From contig NC_086034.1 of the NCBI RefSeq assembly GCF_036323735.1, forward strand, positions 30,305,939 through 30,369,938: DNA of 64,000 bases. The letters run 5' to 3'. Origin of the DNA: Rattus norvegicus. Its lineage: Eukaryota; Chordata; Mammalia; Rodentia; Muridae. Under the pieces are notes generated by a model that saw only the letters and a list, made by a program, of their open reading frames with translations, did not search any database and had not been told where the DNA came from. Made by a program: the position numbers and the translations under genes. This document shows positions 1-12,420 of the stretch, one piece after another (the first letter of the stretch is position 1; each line of letters opens with the position of its first letter).

Positions 1-418
1 GGGAGGTCAGAGGCAATGTAAGTGACTTCCTAATTTGGGGGGGCTAAATCCCTTCAGTGTCTGAGGTCTGTACAATGTTAGCCATAGAAGTGGTCTCCCT
101 ATGTGTTTAACACCATCATACCCTGATAGATCACCATGGGCCTCAGATTTACAAGAGTTTCTCTGCTGTCCCTCTAGTGAAAATACAGTTTAAAGGGTGG
201 ACAAACTTGGTCTTGGTTTCTGTTGTGTAATTTGGACAGTTTTCACTTTTCTGAAGTCTGAACAGGTGGTAAGTGGAAACTCTATCTTTTAGGCTACTCT
301 CAAATTTCATGGCAACTTAAACAGCGTTGCTAAGCATTGCTGCTCAGATGTAGCTCTGTGTGTTTGTTAATGTTAGTTAATGGAGTCTGAATCATGAAAG
401 GCTTTTCAAAGTTAAAGC

Positions 419-545
419 AGTTAGGCTTGATGGTAGAGGCTGGTGATCCAAGCTGCTCAGAGGACGCATTATGAGGAAGATTACAGTTCAAGCTCTGCTT
501 GGGCCATGGAGCAAGTTCATGACACTCTGAAAACTCAGTGAAATT
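419..545 (+). repeat. Diverged B1 SINE
   Basis: The order of blocks follows the 7SL-derived B1 consensus: a G-rich start with ggtggt-like sequence, ccaagctgctcagagga, ttcaagctctgcttgggc, then agcaagttcatgacactctg. It is strongly diverged. Confidence 0.55.
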
Positions 546-2682
546 GCAGCTGCAAGTGAATACAGGGCTGGAAATGGACCTCAGTCACAGAGCGTCTGAG
601 CAGCAGATGTGAAAGCCCTGAATACCATCCCTGGTACTGTCGAAATGAATAAGGAGTAGTCGAGTGGAAAGGATGTTTGCTTTTGATAAATTGCATGGGA
701 CCAGAATTAAGGTGTTTGCATTGAAAAAACTAATGAAGCAGTGATGTTTACATTTAATTACCATTTTCATTAAAAACAGAGGTAGAAAAGGAAATATTAG
801 AATACCATCAAGTTATATTTTCATCAGGTCCTAGGACTCTAAATCTCATTGCAAATGATTATATAACTGTTTGTAAGCTATTTGGTAACATGTGCCCTCA
901 TGTACTTGGATTCCAGAATTTCTGTGCAATGTCAAATATTTTGTCAGTATGAAGGGAAGATGAAATTCTGCAAGAAGGATGAGTGTTAGCTTCATCTCTT
1001 CTAGTTTCTTGTTTAAATAGATTTGAGGAATTAGTGCGAGATGAGTGATCTTTTCCCTCCTGTCTACTGTCCTTAACCAATCTATTAAGCAATCCATTGA
1101 AGTAGAAAGCACTGGGCATAGTAGGCAGCTTACACGAATACGGAACTCCCACATGTACTCCGGGTTCATGTTTCCACACCTCTGAGGCATTAGCTTGAGG
1201 CACTTCCTCACCAACTGTGCTCAATTGTAAGGAGCAAATAAGAGTATATCTATCTGTGGAAGAAATTTTGTTAACTCTAAAACTCTGATAAATTTTTTGT
1301 TAATCATTTGGAGGTGACACTTAGAAAAGAATTAAAATTATCTGCATGTTTTATACAATAATTTTAGAGATTGAACTATTCGCTTTTACATGGTTTGGTT
1401 TAAAAACCCCCCAAGGAAATAAGTAACTATCATATAATGCACAAACAGAATGCACAGGATGCCATTACCATATGTATGAAAAGCAACTTTAGTTAGCATG
1501 GTGCGCTTAGGGTCAAGCTCTCCCTGCTTTCCCAGGTAACTTCCACTAATTTCCACTTCCTCCCCCTTTACCTCGCCATTCCTCCCACTTTTTACATTTT
1601 CCCAACGTTAGTTGACTTTTCTGCTTTGTCTGTGGGTCTTAAGTTTTTTTTACCCCATGAATTCTTTTCTATCAGTCATCATGTTACTTAGATTTGCCCT
1701 GGCAGGCGTTCTCCAAAAACATTTTTGACATCCTTCCCTTGATAGCTTATAGTGAGACAAGGGAAGTTCTAAGCTGCTGGACCAGAACAAAGGAGAGCAA
1801 CATTGCTCCCCAGTGAGCCATGTGGTGCTGACAGGTGTGTATGGTCACAATTCAGCTGAGGAGGCTGCTCTGTGGTTTACCTCTCTAGCTGAGTTGGCCA
1901 CACTTTCAATTAACTTTCTAAAGCCACACCACCACCTGTTTTACATGGAGTGACTCAGAGGAGAACAGAAGCATAGACAGTAATGTATGAAAGGAAACCA
2001 GACAGTTCGAGAAAAGAAACATAGCGATCTAAAAAGAAGGAGGGGTGTGATTTTAGATGCAAAAGGCCATTGCATGAAAAAGACAAAGAAACTACTTTCT
2101 GTCTGCTGTGGCTGGTCAGAACTGATTTCAAAAACACTGACAGCCACTCTGGGGCGCCAGGAAAGGGTGCACTCCAATAGACCAAGGCCAAGAGCGCTAG
2201 GCCCAGGGAGAAGGTAAAAGTGACCATGTAACAGGAGGCAAAGAACATGTTTATCTTGCCGTTAGCAGTTTAAACATTGTGAATTCAAGAGCAATATATA
2301 ATTTAAAAGGATTTTTGACTGGCTAGCCTCAAATATACTCTGGCATTCTTTGTAATTGACTGTTTCTTTTGGAAACCTACAGTGGAAAGAGAGGTGTAGA
2401 AAGCTTGGTGTTTGTGTGAACATGGCTCAGTATTCTCTAATTCCCCCAAAGCTGTTAAAAACTGAGATTTATTTTCTCATTTAAAAAATATATTAAGGAT
2501 CCTTTTTGTTCTCCTATGTTGTTTTTTTCTTTCTTTTCTTTCTTGGTCATGAGGCACAGTCAAGTTTCTGTTGATGCAAAATGACTGATACATTTTTATA
2601 TCTAATCAGAAAGGTAGTGACCCATTAATTTGAGAGACATTTGGTGGGTATTAGCTTAGAACTTTCGAGGTTGTTTTCTATT
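546..2682. other. Intron, nothing recognised
   Basis: Unique-looking AT-rich sequence. Short reading frames (for example at 846-1224 and 1941-2248) lack codon bias, splice context or family resemblance. Confidence 0.6.
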
Positions 2683-2762
2683 TAGAAATGCTGGGGATTA
2701 AAACTAGCTGCTGTACTCACTGGACACACACTCTACCACTTGCTGCATTCATAGCTGGATTG
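2683..2762 (-). repeat. Diverged ID/B4-type SINE
   Basis: The + strand reads gctggggattaaaactagc, then cactctaccacttgctgc. This is the complement of the tRNA-Ala-derived ID head (ctcagtggtagagtg, then ttcaatccccagc). Confidence 0.5.
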
Positions 2763-3742
2763 CAGGGTTTGTATATGTGTGAACACTGAAACTTTAAGAA
2801 CAAAGATGGCATTTGAATAGCACCTGCTTTCTGTTCCAGATCTTGTTAAAGACCCAAGTGCAGGACAGTGTCTGAGTGTGCTGGCCTTTGCCACATCTGA
2901 GTGTGCCAGTCTTTGCTCACTTTGTCTGCTTCTTTCACCTTCAGGTGACGACTGTGAGGCACTGTGCATCCCTGATTTCAGGCAAGACTCCCTATCACCA
3001 AAAGCTTGCACTTGCCTTTGGATAAATGACCAGCAAAGTATACCTTATGAGCTAAAGGATCACAGCAAAGCACATTCCCTTCCTGGTTTGTCTTGGCGGT
3101 GAAGCTTGGAATCAATAACCCCATTGACACCTAGAGCTCTGCAAATGAGTATTTAGTACAGTCACATGTGGTAGTTCCTGCAAAATATGGATATCACCCT
3201 GAATGGTTGTTATTTATAAAGTTAGCATAGACCTCAAAGTATAGTAGCAATATTTACAGTCTTTGGTAATAGAGTTTTCTGACATATGGAATTAGGTTAT
3301 CAGTATTTTGTCTGGGAAGTTTCAAATAAGATACAACTTTACTCATGCAAATATTTAAAGTGGTTTGGTGGGAGCGCTAGACAATCTAACTTAAATGGAA
3401 ATTTAAAATTATGGATCCTGCCATGGACCAATGAGTTGATGACTTTAGGTGTAGGTTGCTAGCCTTGGTGTCCCAGAGACCCAGATAGCCAGACAACTTT
3501 GGAAGCTGTGGAATGGAAGATAACAAACACATGTGCTTGCCTCATTCTTTCTCATTGCCCTTTTCATTTGTAACATGTAAATTCAAGATTAAGACCATAC
3601 TGAAGCTGTAACATTCAGAGTGGGAAAGATGTCTGGTTGAATCTTCATGCTAGAACATATACTGCTTCTCTTAAATGAATTTAAATCCATGAATAACTAT
3701 TTAGATGATTAAAAAAACTCTGGTATGTGCATATGACATGAC

Positions 3743-3930
3743 TTGTACTTATTTCTACTTGTTCTCTTCCTTCTGTCTTCTTTCCTTCTCTCTTTCTCTG
3801 TTTCTTTCTTCTTTCATTTTTACATTCTGACTGCAGTTTTCATCCCTTCTCTTTTCACAGTTCTTCTCCCTCTTCTCCCTTCCCCCAACTCCTCCTCCTT
3901 TCTCTTCATAAAAGAGCAGCCCCCCCCCCC
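3743..3930. repeat. Pyrimidine-rich stretch with a C tract
   Basis: T and C make up most of the + strand, in irregular ttct/ctcc runs, ending in a run of about 13 C at 3920-3932. The open frame across it is compositional, not a gene. Confidence 0.7.
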
Positions 3931-3934
3931 CATG

Positions 3935-4430
3935 GATATCAACTAGCTATGGCATATTAAGTTTCAGGAAGGTTTTAAGGCTAGATGAGACAACTCAACA
4001 GGACGAAGGGGTCCTAAAGGCAGGCAAAGGAGACAGAGAAAGCCTCTGCTACCACAGTTAGGAGTCCCACAAGAAGGCTAAGCTACAGTTACATATATGC
4101 ACTGTGCATGCTCTCTGGGTTGTGGTTCAGTGACTGTGATCCCCTATGAACCCAGGTTAGCTGATGCTGTAGGTTTCCTTGTGGTGTCCTTGACCCATCT
4201 AGCTCCTTCAATCTTTTACCCTCTCTTCTACAGGATCCCCCAAGCCCCACCTAATGTTTGGTTTTTCATATCTGCATCTATTCCTATCAACTCTCTGATG
4301 ACAGTTGGGCTAGTCACCAATCTGAGTATCGCAGAATATCATTAGGAATCATTTTATTAACTTTTTTTTGGACATTCGTGTTTGATGTTATCCTAGGTTC
4401 CTAAAGCTATCTTGTGATGAAATGTTCTTT
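3935..4430 (-). mobile_element. Old rodent L1 (Lx-type) 3' fragment
   Basis: Blocks such as aggatcccccaagccccacc, ctgatgacagttgggct and cagaatatcattaggaatc recur in rodent L1 3' regions read on the opposite strand. The fragment has no usable reading frame. Family assignment is from memory. Confidence 0.5.
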
Positions 4431-4529
4431 TCTTACTTGAAAGGTGATTGGGTAGTAAACAGGAAGCTACTCTTTCAGGAAGCTGCAACTTTGACATCTG
4501 ACCGTTTTGCCGCCTTGTCATGGTGGTCT

Positions 4530-4923
4530 TACGGTTTCTATTGCTGTGTTGAAACACCATGATCAAAAGCAAGTTGGGAAGGAAAAGGGTTTATTTGGCT
4601 TACACTTCCACATCACAGTCCAATAAAGGAAGTCAGGACAGGAACTCAGGCAGGGCTGGAACCTGGAGGCAGAGCTGTTGCAGAGAACCAGGGAGAGCTG
4701 TTGCTGGCTTACTAAACATGGCTTGCTCAACCTGCTTTCAAGGATCGAATCAAGGACTACCAGCCCAATGATGACACCACCCACGATGGGCTGCTCCCTC
4801 CTCCATCAATCAATGATTAAGAAAATGCCAATTAATTAGGAGAAGCATTGTCTTAAATGAAGTTTCTTCCCTTCAGATAACACTAACTTGTGTCAAGTTG
4901 ACATAAAACTTGCCAGGACAATG
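4530..4923 (+). repeat. Rodent interspersed repeat, copy 1 (family name uncertain)
   Basis: It opens ggtttctattgctgtgttga, passes ccatgatcaaaagcaagttg and gggtttatttggctta, and closes tgtgtcaagttgacataaaa. The copy at 24005-24405 has the same order of blocks. It has no coding potential. It is a common rodent repeat whose class I cannot name with confidence. Confidence 0.8.
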
Positions 4924-5238
4924 GCGTTGCCTAAGTTTCAGAGGTCCCTTTGTTTGCTGGACCTTATAGATAGCACAATTATCATGTATTTTTGCCATTA
5001 GTTCTTAACTGACTACAGACAACTGTTAATCTGGGATTTTATAACAGAGTTAGGAACTGGGAGGCAGACTCTAAGAATCCTCAGCTCACCAAATTTACTG
5101 TGCTGCCATGCCTTTTCATGAACATGACAATGAAGAAATGTTTTATATAGATTTGGGTTCCACCTACTCTATCACAATAAAGTTATATTTTACCAAATGA
5201 TGTGGATTAGGGTTTGCTGTTTTATATTTGATCAATTT

Positions 5239-5290
5239 TGGGCTGGAGAAATGGTTCAGTCTTTAAAGGCTAGGCTCACAACCAAAATAT
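5239..5290 (+). repeat. B2 SINE 5' fragment
   Basis: It reads gggctggagaaatggttcag, the 5' end of B2, and is lost after about 50 bases. Confidence 0.7.
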
Positions 5291-6244
5291 ATTTTTTTTA
5301 TCAATTTTAACTTTGTTATGGAAAAATTACAAGTAGGAGTTCTGGCCATTGAGTATTCATCCCTGGGATGGTAGTATTGAGAAATGAATTGACGTCATGT
5401 TTCATGTCTAGAAACAAGAACGGCACTCTGGAAATGAATACAAGAACAGAAAAATATAGAAGGAAAATGAAAGCAAAGAACAACAAAATAATTAAAATAC
5501 AAATCAGGATTGAGAAAAATGTGGGATAATCCCAAATTCCAGAGCAAGAAAATGTATAAAAATTTACTTTAGAAACATCTGTATGCCATAGAATAAAACA
5601 GTCTTTCTAATTTTCATATCAAAGTCTAGGAAAGATATTTGCTTATGCTTTTGTTTTTTTAATTCCTCAACTCAATCTAACACAGAATTTGTGATTCCTA
5701 TGGTTCATATTCATAAAGGAGCTTTCATTAGTTTCAAAGTAAAGTTAAGTAAGAAATATTAACATTACATCTAAAACCTATTAAGTGTGTTTTATTTCCC
5801 TCAGAACTGGAAGATTTACATTTAGATTTTGTTTTTTTCTTCTCTGGCTATTGCACTTGTAGCCATAAGCCAAGTGACATCATCATTGTTTTTAATTAAA
5901 AGGATTAATAAAAATATAAGAGGATTAAGCCTTTCAGGCTTTGGTTTCTATATTTAATAAAAAGAATATTGGTTTCAAGCCAGTGTGCTATACATGCTAA
6001 TTGACTGATGGGTTGTTTGAAGTTATGTAGAAGATTTTCTCACCAGGGATGGTTCAACAGAGGTTGTAGTTCTTAGAAACAATTTTACACTCATGGAACA
6101 CAGGTCAATGTTTTAAGACATTTTTAATTGTAATTACTGGTGATGGAATGTCTGCTATTAGCACCTAGTGAACAGAGGCTTAAGGTGTGGCTATCTTGCA
6201 ATATTCTGGAAAAGTCCACAGCAAAAACTTATCTCATCTAAAAC

Positions 6245-6252
6245 ACCGTTTT

Positions 6253-6283
<31 letters not shown>

Positions 6284-6286
6284 AAG
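6245..6286. repeat. T-rich (GTTTT)n microsatellite
   Basis: Runs of gtttt and ttttt. The minus-strand frame across it is low complexity. Confidence 0.85.
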
Positions 6287-7008
6287 TTGAAAAAACAAAT
6301 CCAGGAGAATTTATAGTTTAATTTCTTATAGCCTTGAGTCTTATTACCTTCCTTTTTCTCAGTCTTTATTAAATAGTTTGTGTTAATTGGTATGGCTATG
6401 AGCAGGTGGCTATATTTTGTGCTTAATGTGATATTTACAGAGCCATTTTTCAAGGTGTGCTGTGTCATAGAGAAAAACACAATCAAGGCTTACCTAGCAG
6501 CTATATGACCTTGGTCATATTATTCTGCCTTTTATTGATTTGTTATTGAAAATCAGAGTTAGAGACAATCTAATATTTCTTTTAGTTCAAACACATTTAA
6601 AAATTGCAGTATTATTGATTCTTCAAAACTCTAGCATCTTCTGGGTCAGACCATAAGCCACAAGTTGAAGGGTAATAAGATTATAGCTTTGATTCCCTTT
6701 ATCCTGCAATTTAGCTGGGGAGTCAGTTCAGGAAGGGACCATGTACCTTAATGAACATTCCATGAAAGCATGATTACAGTTCTCAAGTACACAGAGAGGT
6801 CAGCCATTTTGTCGTAAGTTGTATTGGGTAAGTAAGTAATCTAGGAGAACACAGCTATGGCTTGGATATTGGAGAAAAGATGGAGTAGGCTATACAGATG
6901 GGAAGGAAAGTGATAGCCATATAAGACACACAGGCAATGCTTAGTAATGTTGAATATGTTTAGTATGTTAGATAAATGAAAGTCACTGGATAAAAATACT
7001 TCTGTAGA

Positions 7009-7140
7009 GAGGTGGGGATATAGTTCAGTTGACAGAATGCTTGGCCAGCACTTTGCAGGTAGAGGAAATTCAAGGTCACCCTTAGCTGCGTGGCCAAAGA
7101 CAGTCTGGTCTACATAAAACCTTGGCTCAAAACAGTTTTC
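7009..7140 (+). repeat. B4-like composite SINE (ID head, B1-like body)
   Basis: An ID-like head (ggtggggatatagttcagtt, then gcttggccagca) is followed by a B1-like body (ttcaaggtcacccttagc, then gtctggtctacataaaacct) and the end ggctcaaaac. Confidence 0.6.
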
Positions 7141-8697
7141 TTCTTATCTTTCCTTAGAGGATCAACACTTTCCACAGAAATGTTAAATCCATGACAAATC
7201 AGTTTTGCCACTTATGTCGAGTGCATGCCTCAGGAGCACCCAGCTTTCATCAGCACCCCATATTCCCTCAGCTCCAGACACTTCTACCTCACCCACCTGA
7301 ACCTTTGCTCAGTGTCCTATTTCATTGTCAATACCGGGAAGTACATTGTAGAAATTTCAAGTTCAACAGATCTAATTTGGTTAAAAATAAAAAAGTCCCT
7401 GATACTTTCTTTATGAAGGTCCCTTAAAATAATTGTGAATTTTCATAACCTTGTTGAAGTGGTAGATTTGCATCATTAAAAGTTGCTGGTTAATTAACAG
7501 TCCATAGGAGCCAAGTATAATACCGTACTATATGTACATTGTAAAATAAGGGATCTGATGGCAAAAATAGTGCCAAGGCTTGTGTGATAAGTAGACACAC
7601 AGGTAGAGCCTATTTTTGCCCAGAATTGTAGGACGTGTGGTTGTCAGTGCTGCCTCAGTCATACCATCAGAATAGTTCTGTAGCTAAGAACATCAGAATC
7701 TTCCCTCAGTGTGTGCCACAGGAGGAAAACAAACAGATAAGGGTCTCCCTAGCTATTCTTGATGGTCTTCAAGAGAAGGGTGTTCAAGTGGGATCAAGCC
7801 TCTGGGTTTTGCTTTTGGAAATATCCAGATCCAATGAGCCATTTATATAACACCTATTAGTGGCCTCAGGAAAGTTCAGGAAATTTACCCCATCCAAGCA
7901 GCTGAGTTCAGGTGACTCCTGATTTCTTGACATTTGAGCTCTTTCTAGAAATAAACCTAAGAATACCTACTGTTCTTTGCTCAGGACTTATCAAGTAATG
8001 TGTGCAAAGTATGTAAGAACAAAAAGTGTCTGTAGCATATAAAGGCACCATTTATATGATTAAGTTCTGAGTGGTTTGACACTTGGCAACCTGTATTTTT
8101 CTCTCAACAGAAAGTAAAAGTTCCTCATTAACTGTTCCTTATGCATTTGTCACAACTTTACTTATCCTAGAAAATATCCCCCAAAAGAGCAGATTTGGCT
8201 GAAGTTGAATCAGTGCAGCTTTCCTAATTTGACCATGAAATGAAGCCAGTGCTATTTTAATCTGGTGGAGCTAAGGGGGTGGGGGAGTTAGAAATCACAA
8301 CCCGGGTGCATTCTCCCAGAAATCTCTGGGGCTCGGCTACTTCTCTCCACTCTGAGTGAGAAAAGGAGTGGTAATTAAATGCATTCAAGGATACCATTGG
8401 CCCCTGTGCTGTGAGTAGACGCTCCAACAGTAGAGATAGAACGAAGATTGATGGATAAGCTGCTCTACTCAGAATATGTGAGAATTTAGGATTGAGATCC
8501 AAAAAACAGGTCTTTACATAATAGGGGCAAACTTATTTCATTTTATTGCCTATTAGATTTTACTTTCAAAGTAAAACAAGAAAAAGGAAAAGAAAAATTA
8601 CTTCATGTGAAAGAAAAATTCATGAATTCCATGTTTTTCCTGGCTCTTTGTTGCAAAATAAGAGTTTAGTAGTTGCAACAAAAGCTGGAAAACTATT

Positions 8698-8747
8698 GTC
8701 TGTCTGTCTGTCAGTTTCTTTACCTGCCTGCCTGCCTGCCTGCCTGC

Positions 8748-8818
<71 letters not shown>

Positions 8819-8850
8819 ATCTATCTATCCATCCATCCATCCATCTATCT
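8698..8850. repeat. Compound tetranucleotide microsatellite (TCTG, CCTG, ATCT, ATCC)
   Basis: Short (TCTG)n is followed by (CCTG)n at 8723-8749, a long (ATCT)n at about 8749-8828, and (ATCC)n. Successive one-base variants of the unit suggest expansion from neighbouring motifs. The frames rich in Leu, Ser, Tyr and Ile are artefacts. Confidence 0.95.
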
Positions 8851-10595
8851 CCCTACTAATGTCTTCATTTAAAAAGTCTTTTCACTACATATGCTTCATA
8901 GTACTCTGGATATCTTTTAAAATATAACTGTCAAAATAACATATAAGAAGGAAAGTTTCTGATCTAAGTGTCAGATGGCTTTGCTGCTGTTGTAGTGGCT
9001 CCTCATGGATTTTATCTGGCTCTCGCAACTGCTAGATACATCCTGCGTCAGTCATAGACACGCTACTGAGTGCTTTTTCTGACTCATAAATTGAGGAGGG
9101 CTTGACTTGGAAGTGCCAATATGGGCTTCCATATAACTAGAATTTGGGTGCTATTTATTCTGAGCTAGCAATACCCCAAGGAAACAGGTCCCCTCCAAAG
9201 GTTCTTCACCCCTATAGTTCATGGTTCTACCTGCCCTGTGGCCTTATACTTCCTTTGTCTCTTTGCTATGTATCAACAACTTCCTTGCCGCAAACCATTA
9301 ACTCTTTTGACACACAGCATGGGACTCAGGACATGTGACTGTTCTCTTGATCCTTATGTCCTTCATGCTGCAGTGGGTGTCTTTGATTTGTTGGCATAGT
9401 ATTGGAAATTCACATGTTTCACATCCAGCTTCTTATAGGAGAGCCACTTTCCTTTTCTAAACTGCAGAGGACTTCTAGGAAATATTCTTTAAAAAAGAGG
9501 AAAATGTCTTAATATACCAAACCTTTCCCAAATTATTCTTCTATCCTCTGTTGTGTGACTTATAATGACTCTATCCTGGCAAATAGACAGTAGATGGAGG
9601 ACTTTCTGTGTCATGTAGCTGTAGACCTCATCAAAGTACAGAATGAAGTGTTATGAAGCAGACCTACAGAATTCATAACAGGGGCTAGAGAATGTCCATT
9701 GTCCTGAGCGCAGTGGAGGAAGAGGTCCTGTTGAGTACAAACACCAGCGGTAATTGAGGGTTCCCTATGTTGCAGTACCCCATCTTACCATAGTGCCATA
9801 TTAACTTCATTCAGCAGATTCTCTGGCCACCACTGGTTCATTCATTCCCCTTCAGCCTTTGCTGTTAGTGGCCTCCGGGAGTCTGGTGCATGCCAATATG
9901 CTTGTCAAAATGGCCAAGCATTCTGAATTGCGGAGATGATTATAATTTCATATTAGTTTCTAGTGCTCATAAAGCATAGAAGAAAGTAGAAATGTTAAGA
10001 GACTTGATCTGTTTCACTTGCTATAGATTGGTTAGATATGACAATAATCAGTATTTTGGATTTTGTTTTGGTGAAATAAGTCTTAGAATTTAAATTTCTC
10101 ATGAACAAAAATAGCAGTGAATGGTTCTTGTATGCTTAACCTACAACTAGATGCTTTACATAAAATATTTCATGTTGGAAAGGAAATATTAGACAGATAT
10201 GTTTTCTACTTTTAAGATATAGAAATAGTGATGGGATTGGAATTTAACTCTGTCTCAGGTTGTCACATGCACTGTTCAAGTTAGAATTGGTAAATAGATC
10301 ACCTTAGAAAATAGCTTGGTGTCAAAATCCTACAATAAGTAAGAAATATTTAAAGCTTAGTTACCTTAGGAACACACTGGGGTAGCTGTGTTAAAAGAGA
10401 GAATGTTATTTTTCTGGTATCAATCTCTGTGGCTATACCAGCATAGAACGTTAATGCTTTTCATGATCTATGCTTAAACCTTAGCACTAGGTGATAAAGC
10501 TCAGATGAAGAAAATCAAGTCAAACAACAGCTTAGTGAATTGTAAACTGAATGCCTGTGTAACACCACCCAAAGCCAGAGCATTTACATACCTAG

Positions 10596-10671
10596 CACTG
10601 TAGCTCAGTGAGAGTGCTTGTTTAGTAATCGTGGGACTCTAAATTCAATTCCTACCAATAAAAAGGGTAAC
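10596..10671 (+). repeat. ID SINE
   Basis: It has a tRNA-like head: tgtagctcagtgagagtgct (A box), then attcaattcctacc (B-box region), with a short A-rich tail. ID elements are especially abundant in rat. Confidence 0.65.
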
Positions 10672-11367
10672 ATTTACGCCACGCTTAAACCCTGTCCTGG
10701 TCAATGGTTTCTCCAAGCTTCCCATATATCCCCCTGTCTTGATTTTTATAACTTCTTTTTGTTCTAATGTCCTAGATACTACAGGTTAGTTTGGCTCGTT
10801 TAAAAATCCAGTCTTAAAAAAGATTAAGTCTAAATCATGCTCCCCAATCTACTTCTTTATCACTGATCCACGTGAGAGATTATAATCTGCCTTTAAGTGG
10901 TGAAATTCTTCATAATCCATGGTTTTCTGATGTGGGTACTTGGTGAATTTAGCGTGGTCCAATGACTTCTGTGTCTCCTTCAGTGACCATTTCGACACAG
11001 ATACACAGTCAGGCTCCTGTAGTTCTTGGGTGGCTTGTGCCATTTAGATAGGACATATATAATGCTTGGTTTTCATTTTAAAAAATGTTAAGAGCTACTT
11101 GTCCTTAGTGTCTAGGACTACTCATTTATGTGAGCATTGGGAATGAAAGTCCACCATTGATTTTAATTTGTGTTAAATAATTTTACTTAGATATTTTTAC
11201 TCTTCTGTTTAGTTCCCCAGAGGAAAACTTCATGTTGGAAAGGCAAGATTAGTTTTTTTTTTACATGTTGCATACTTTAAAAAGCAACAGTTTCATTCAC
11301 TGTCATTGTTTGACAGTGGTAGATAAGTTTTAAATCTTCAAGATTTTTATTTTTGGTTACATGCATG

Positions 11368-11515
11368 TTTGTTTGTTGATATGCAGGTTCTTGAGAATGC
11401 CAGGAAATGGCTTCAGATCTCCTGGAGGTGAATTTACAGACAGTTGTAGGCTGCCCAACATGGGTGCTAGGTACCATAAACTGGCTCTCTATTTTTAACT
11501 GCTTAACCATCTCTG
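11368..11515 (-). repeat. B2/B3 SINE
   Basis: The + strand contains cttcagatctcctggaggtg, ctgcccaacatgggtgctag and cttaaccatctctgcaaa, the complement of a B3/B2 element whose 5' end is at the right. Confidence 0.8.
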
Positions 11516-12239
11516 CAAATTAGTATTTTGAATTATCATTAATAACTGAGTAATTCAATAATTTCTGATATGTTCAAATCAATAGTCAAAATAAATTAGG
11601 GATTTATCTTCTTTATAGCGATTTTGATGGTCTCGTCTTGTGTAGATTTCATGGCCTTCGCTCTTCCTCGTACAGTATGTGTGTGCATTATGTTACAACC
11701 AACTTTGTTTCACTGCATGGAGTGAAGTAAGGGAGCTTCCACCTAGATCTATTTGCTTTTTCCTACTTTCAAACATCACAATCTTAAGTGTCAAAAACCA
11801 TGTTAAGGTGTTGTTCCATGTGTATCAAATACAATCCAGTGCTGTGACCACCACTTTAGGTCTCTGTCAGTTTTCTTAAATGCCAATGGAGGTTTCCCTT
11901 CTCCTTCCCCTCCTGCATTCTCTTCTCTTCAGTCTATATTTGCCATGCTGCTTCCATCATTTGATTCATGCTGTCATGCCTGGATAGGATTCAGGCTTTT
12001 ACTGCTCTCTATCTCTACTGCTGGCTTTCTAACCATGGTCATGCTGGTGGCAATATCCAGCTTGGGGAAGCTGCAGCTTCATGTATCAGTCTTCTTGCTA
12101 AACCTCTCTGCCCATTCCTGTGTCATGTTCATATCCGTGAGGCACAGATCATAAAAAGCAAAGCTCTTATTTCTCACTAAATATTTCTTTTCACTTTTGT
12201 CTATTTTCATGATACTGGGAATTACCATCCTGTGAAAAT

Positions 12240-12420
12240 GAGATCTTTCAGAAGTACCATATATATTTTGTATATAATAAATAAGTAAATATATAATATA
12301 TTCATATTATTTATGTTAATATATATTAATTATATAATATAACTAAGAAGAAATATATAATATACTTATATATTTTATATATATTATATATTTGTCAGTT
12401 AGATCAAAACTATAGGTTAT
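12240..12420. repeat. Very AT-rich stretch with TATA/ATAT self-complementary runs
   Basis: It is almost entirely A and T with repeated atatat, tatata and aatatatt motifs, many locally palindromic. It could unwind or form cruciforms. No gene is present. Confidence 0.8.

Larger units (their letters stand above)
5291..8697. other. Intron, apart from the listed repeats nothing recognised
   Basis: Mostly AT-rich sequence with a few runs of T. The frames at 7191-7427 and 7635-7850 show no family resemblance. Confidence 0.55.

Noticed and set aside
846..1224. Two overlapping minus-strand frames of 108 and 122 codons
   Set aside because: No resemblance to known proteins and no supporting splice or promoter signals.
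8546..8927. Tyr/Leu/Ser/Ile-rich frames
   Set aside because: Translation of the ATCT/CCTG repeats.
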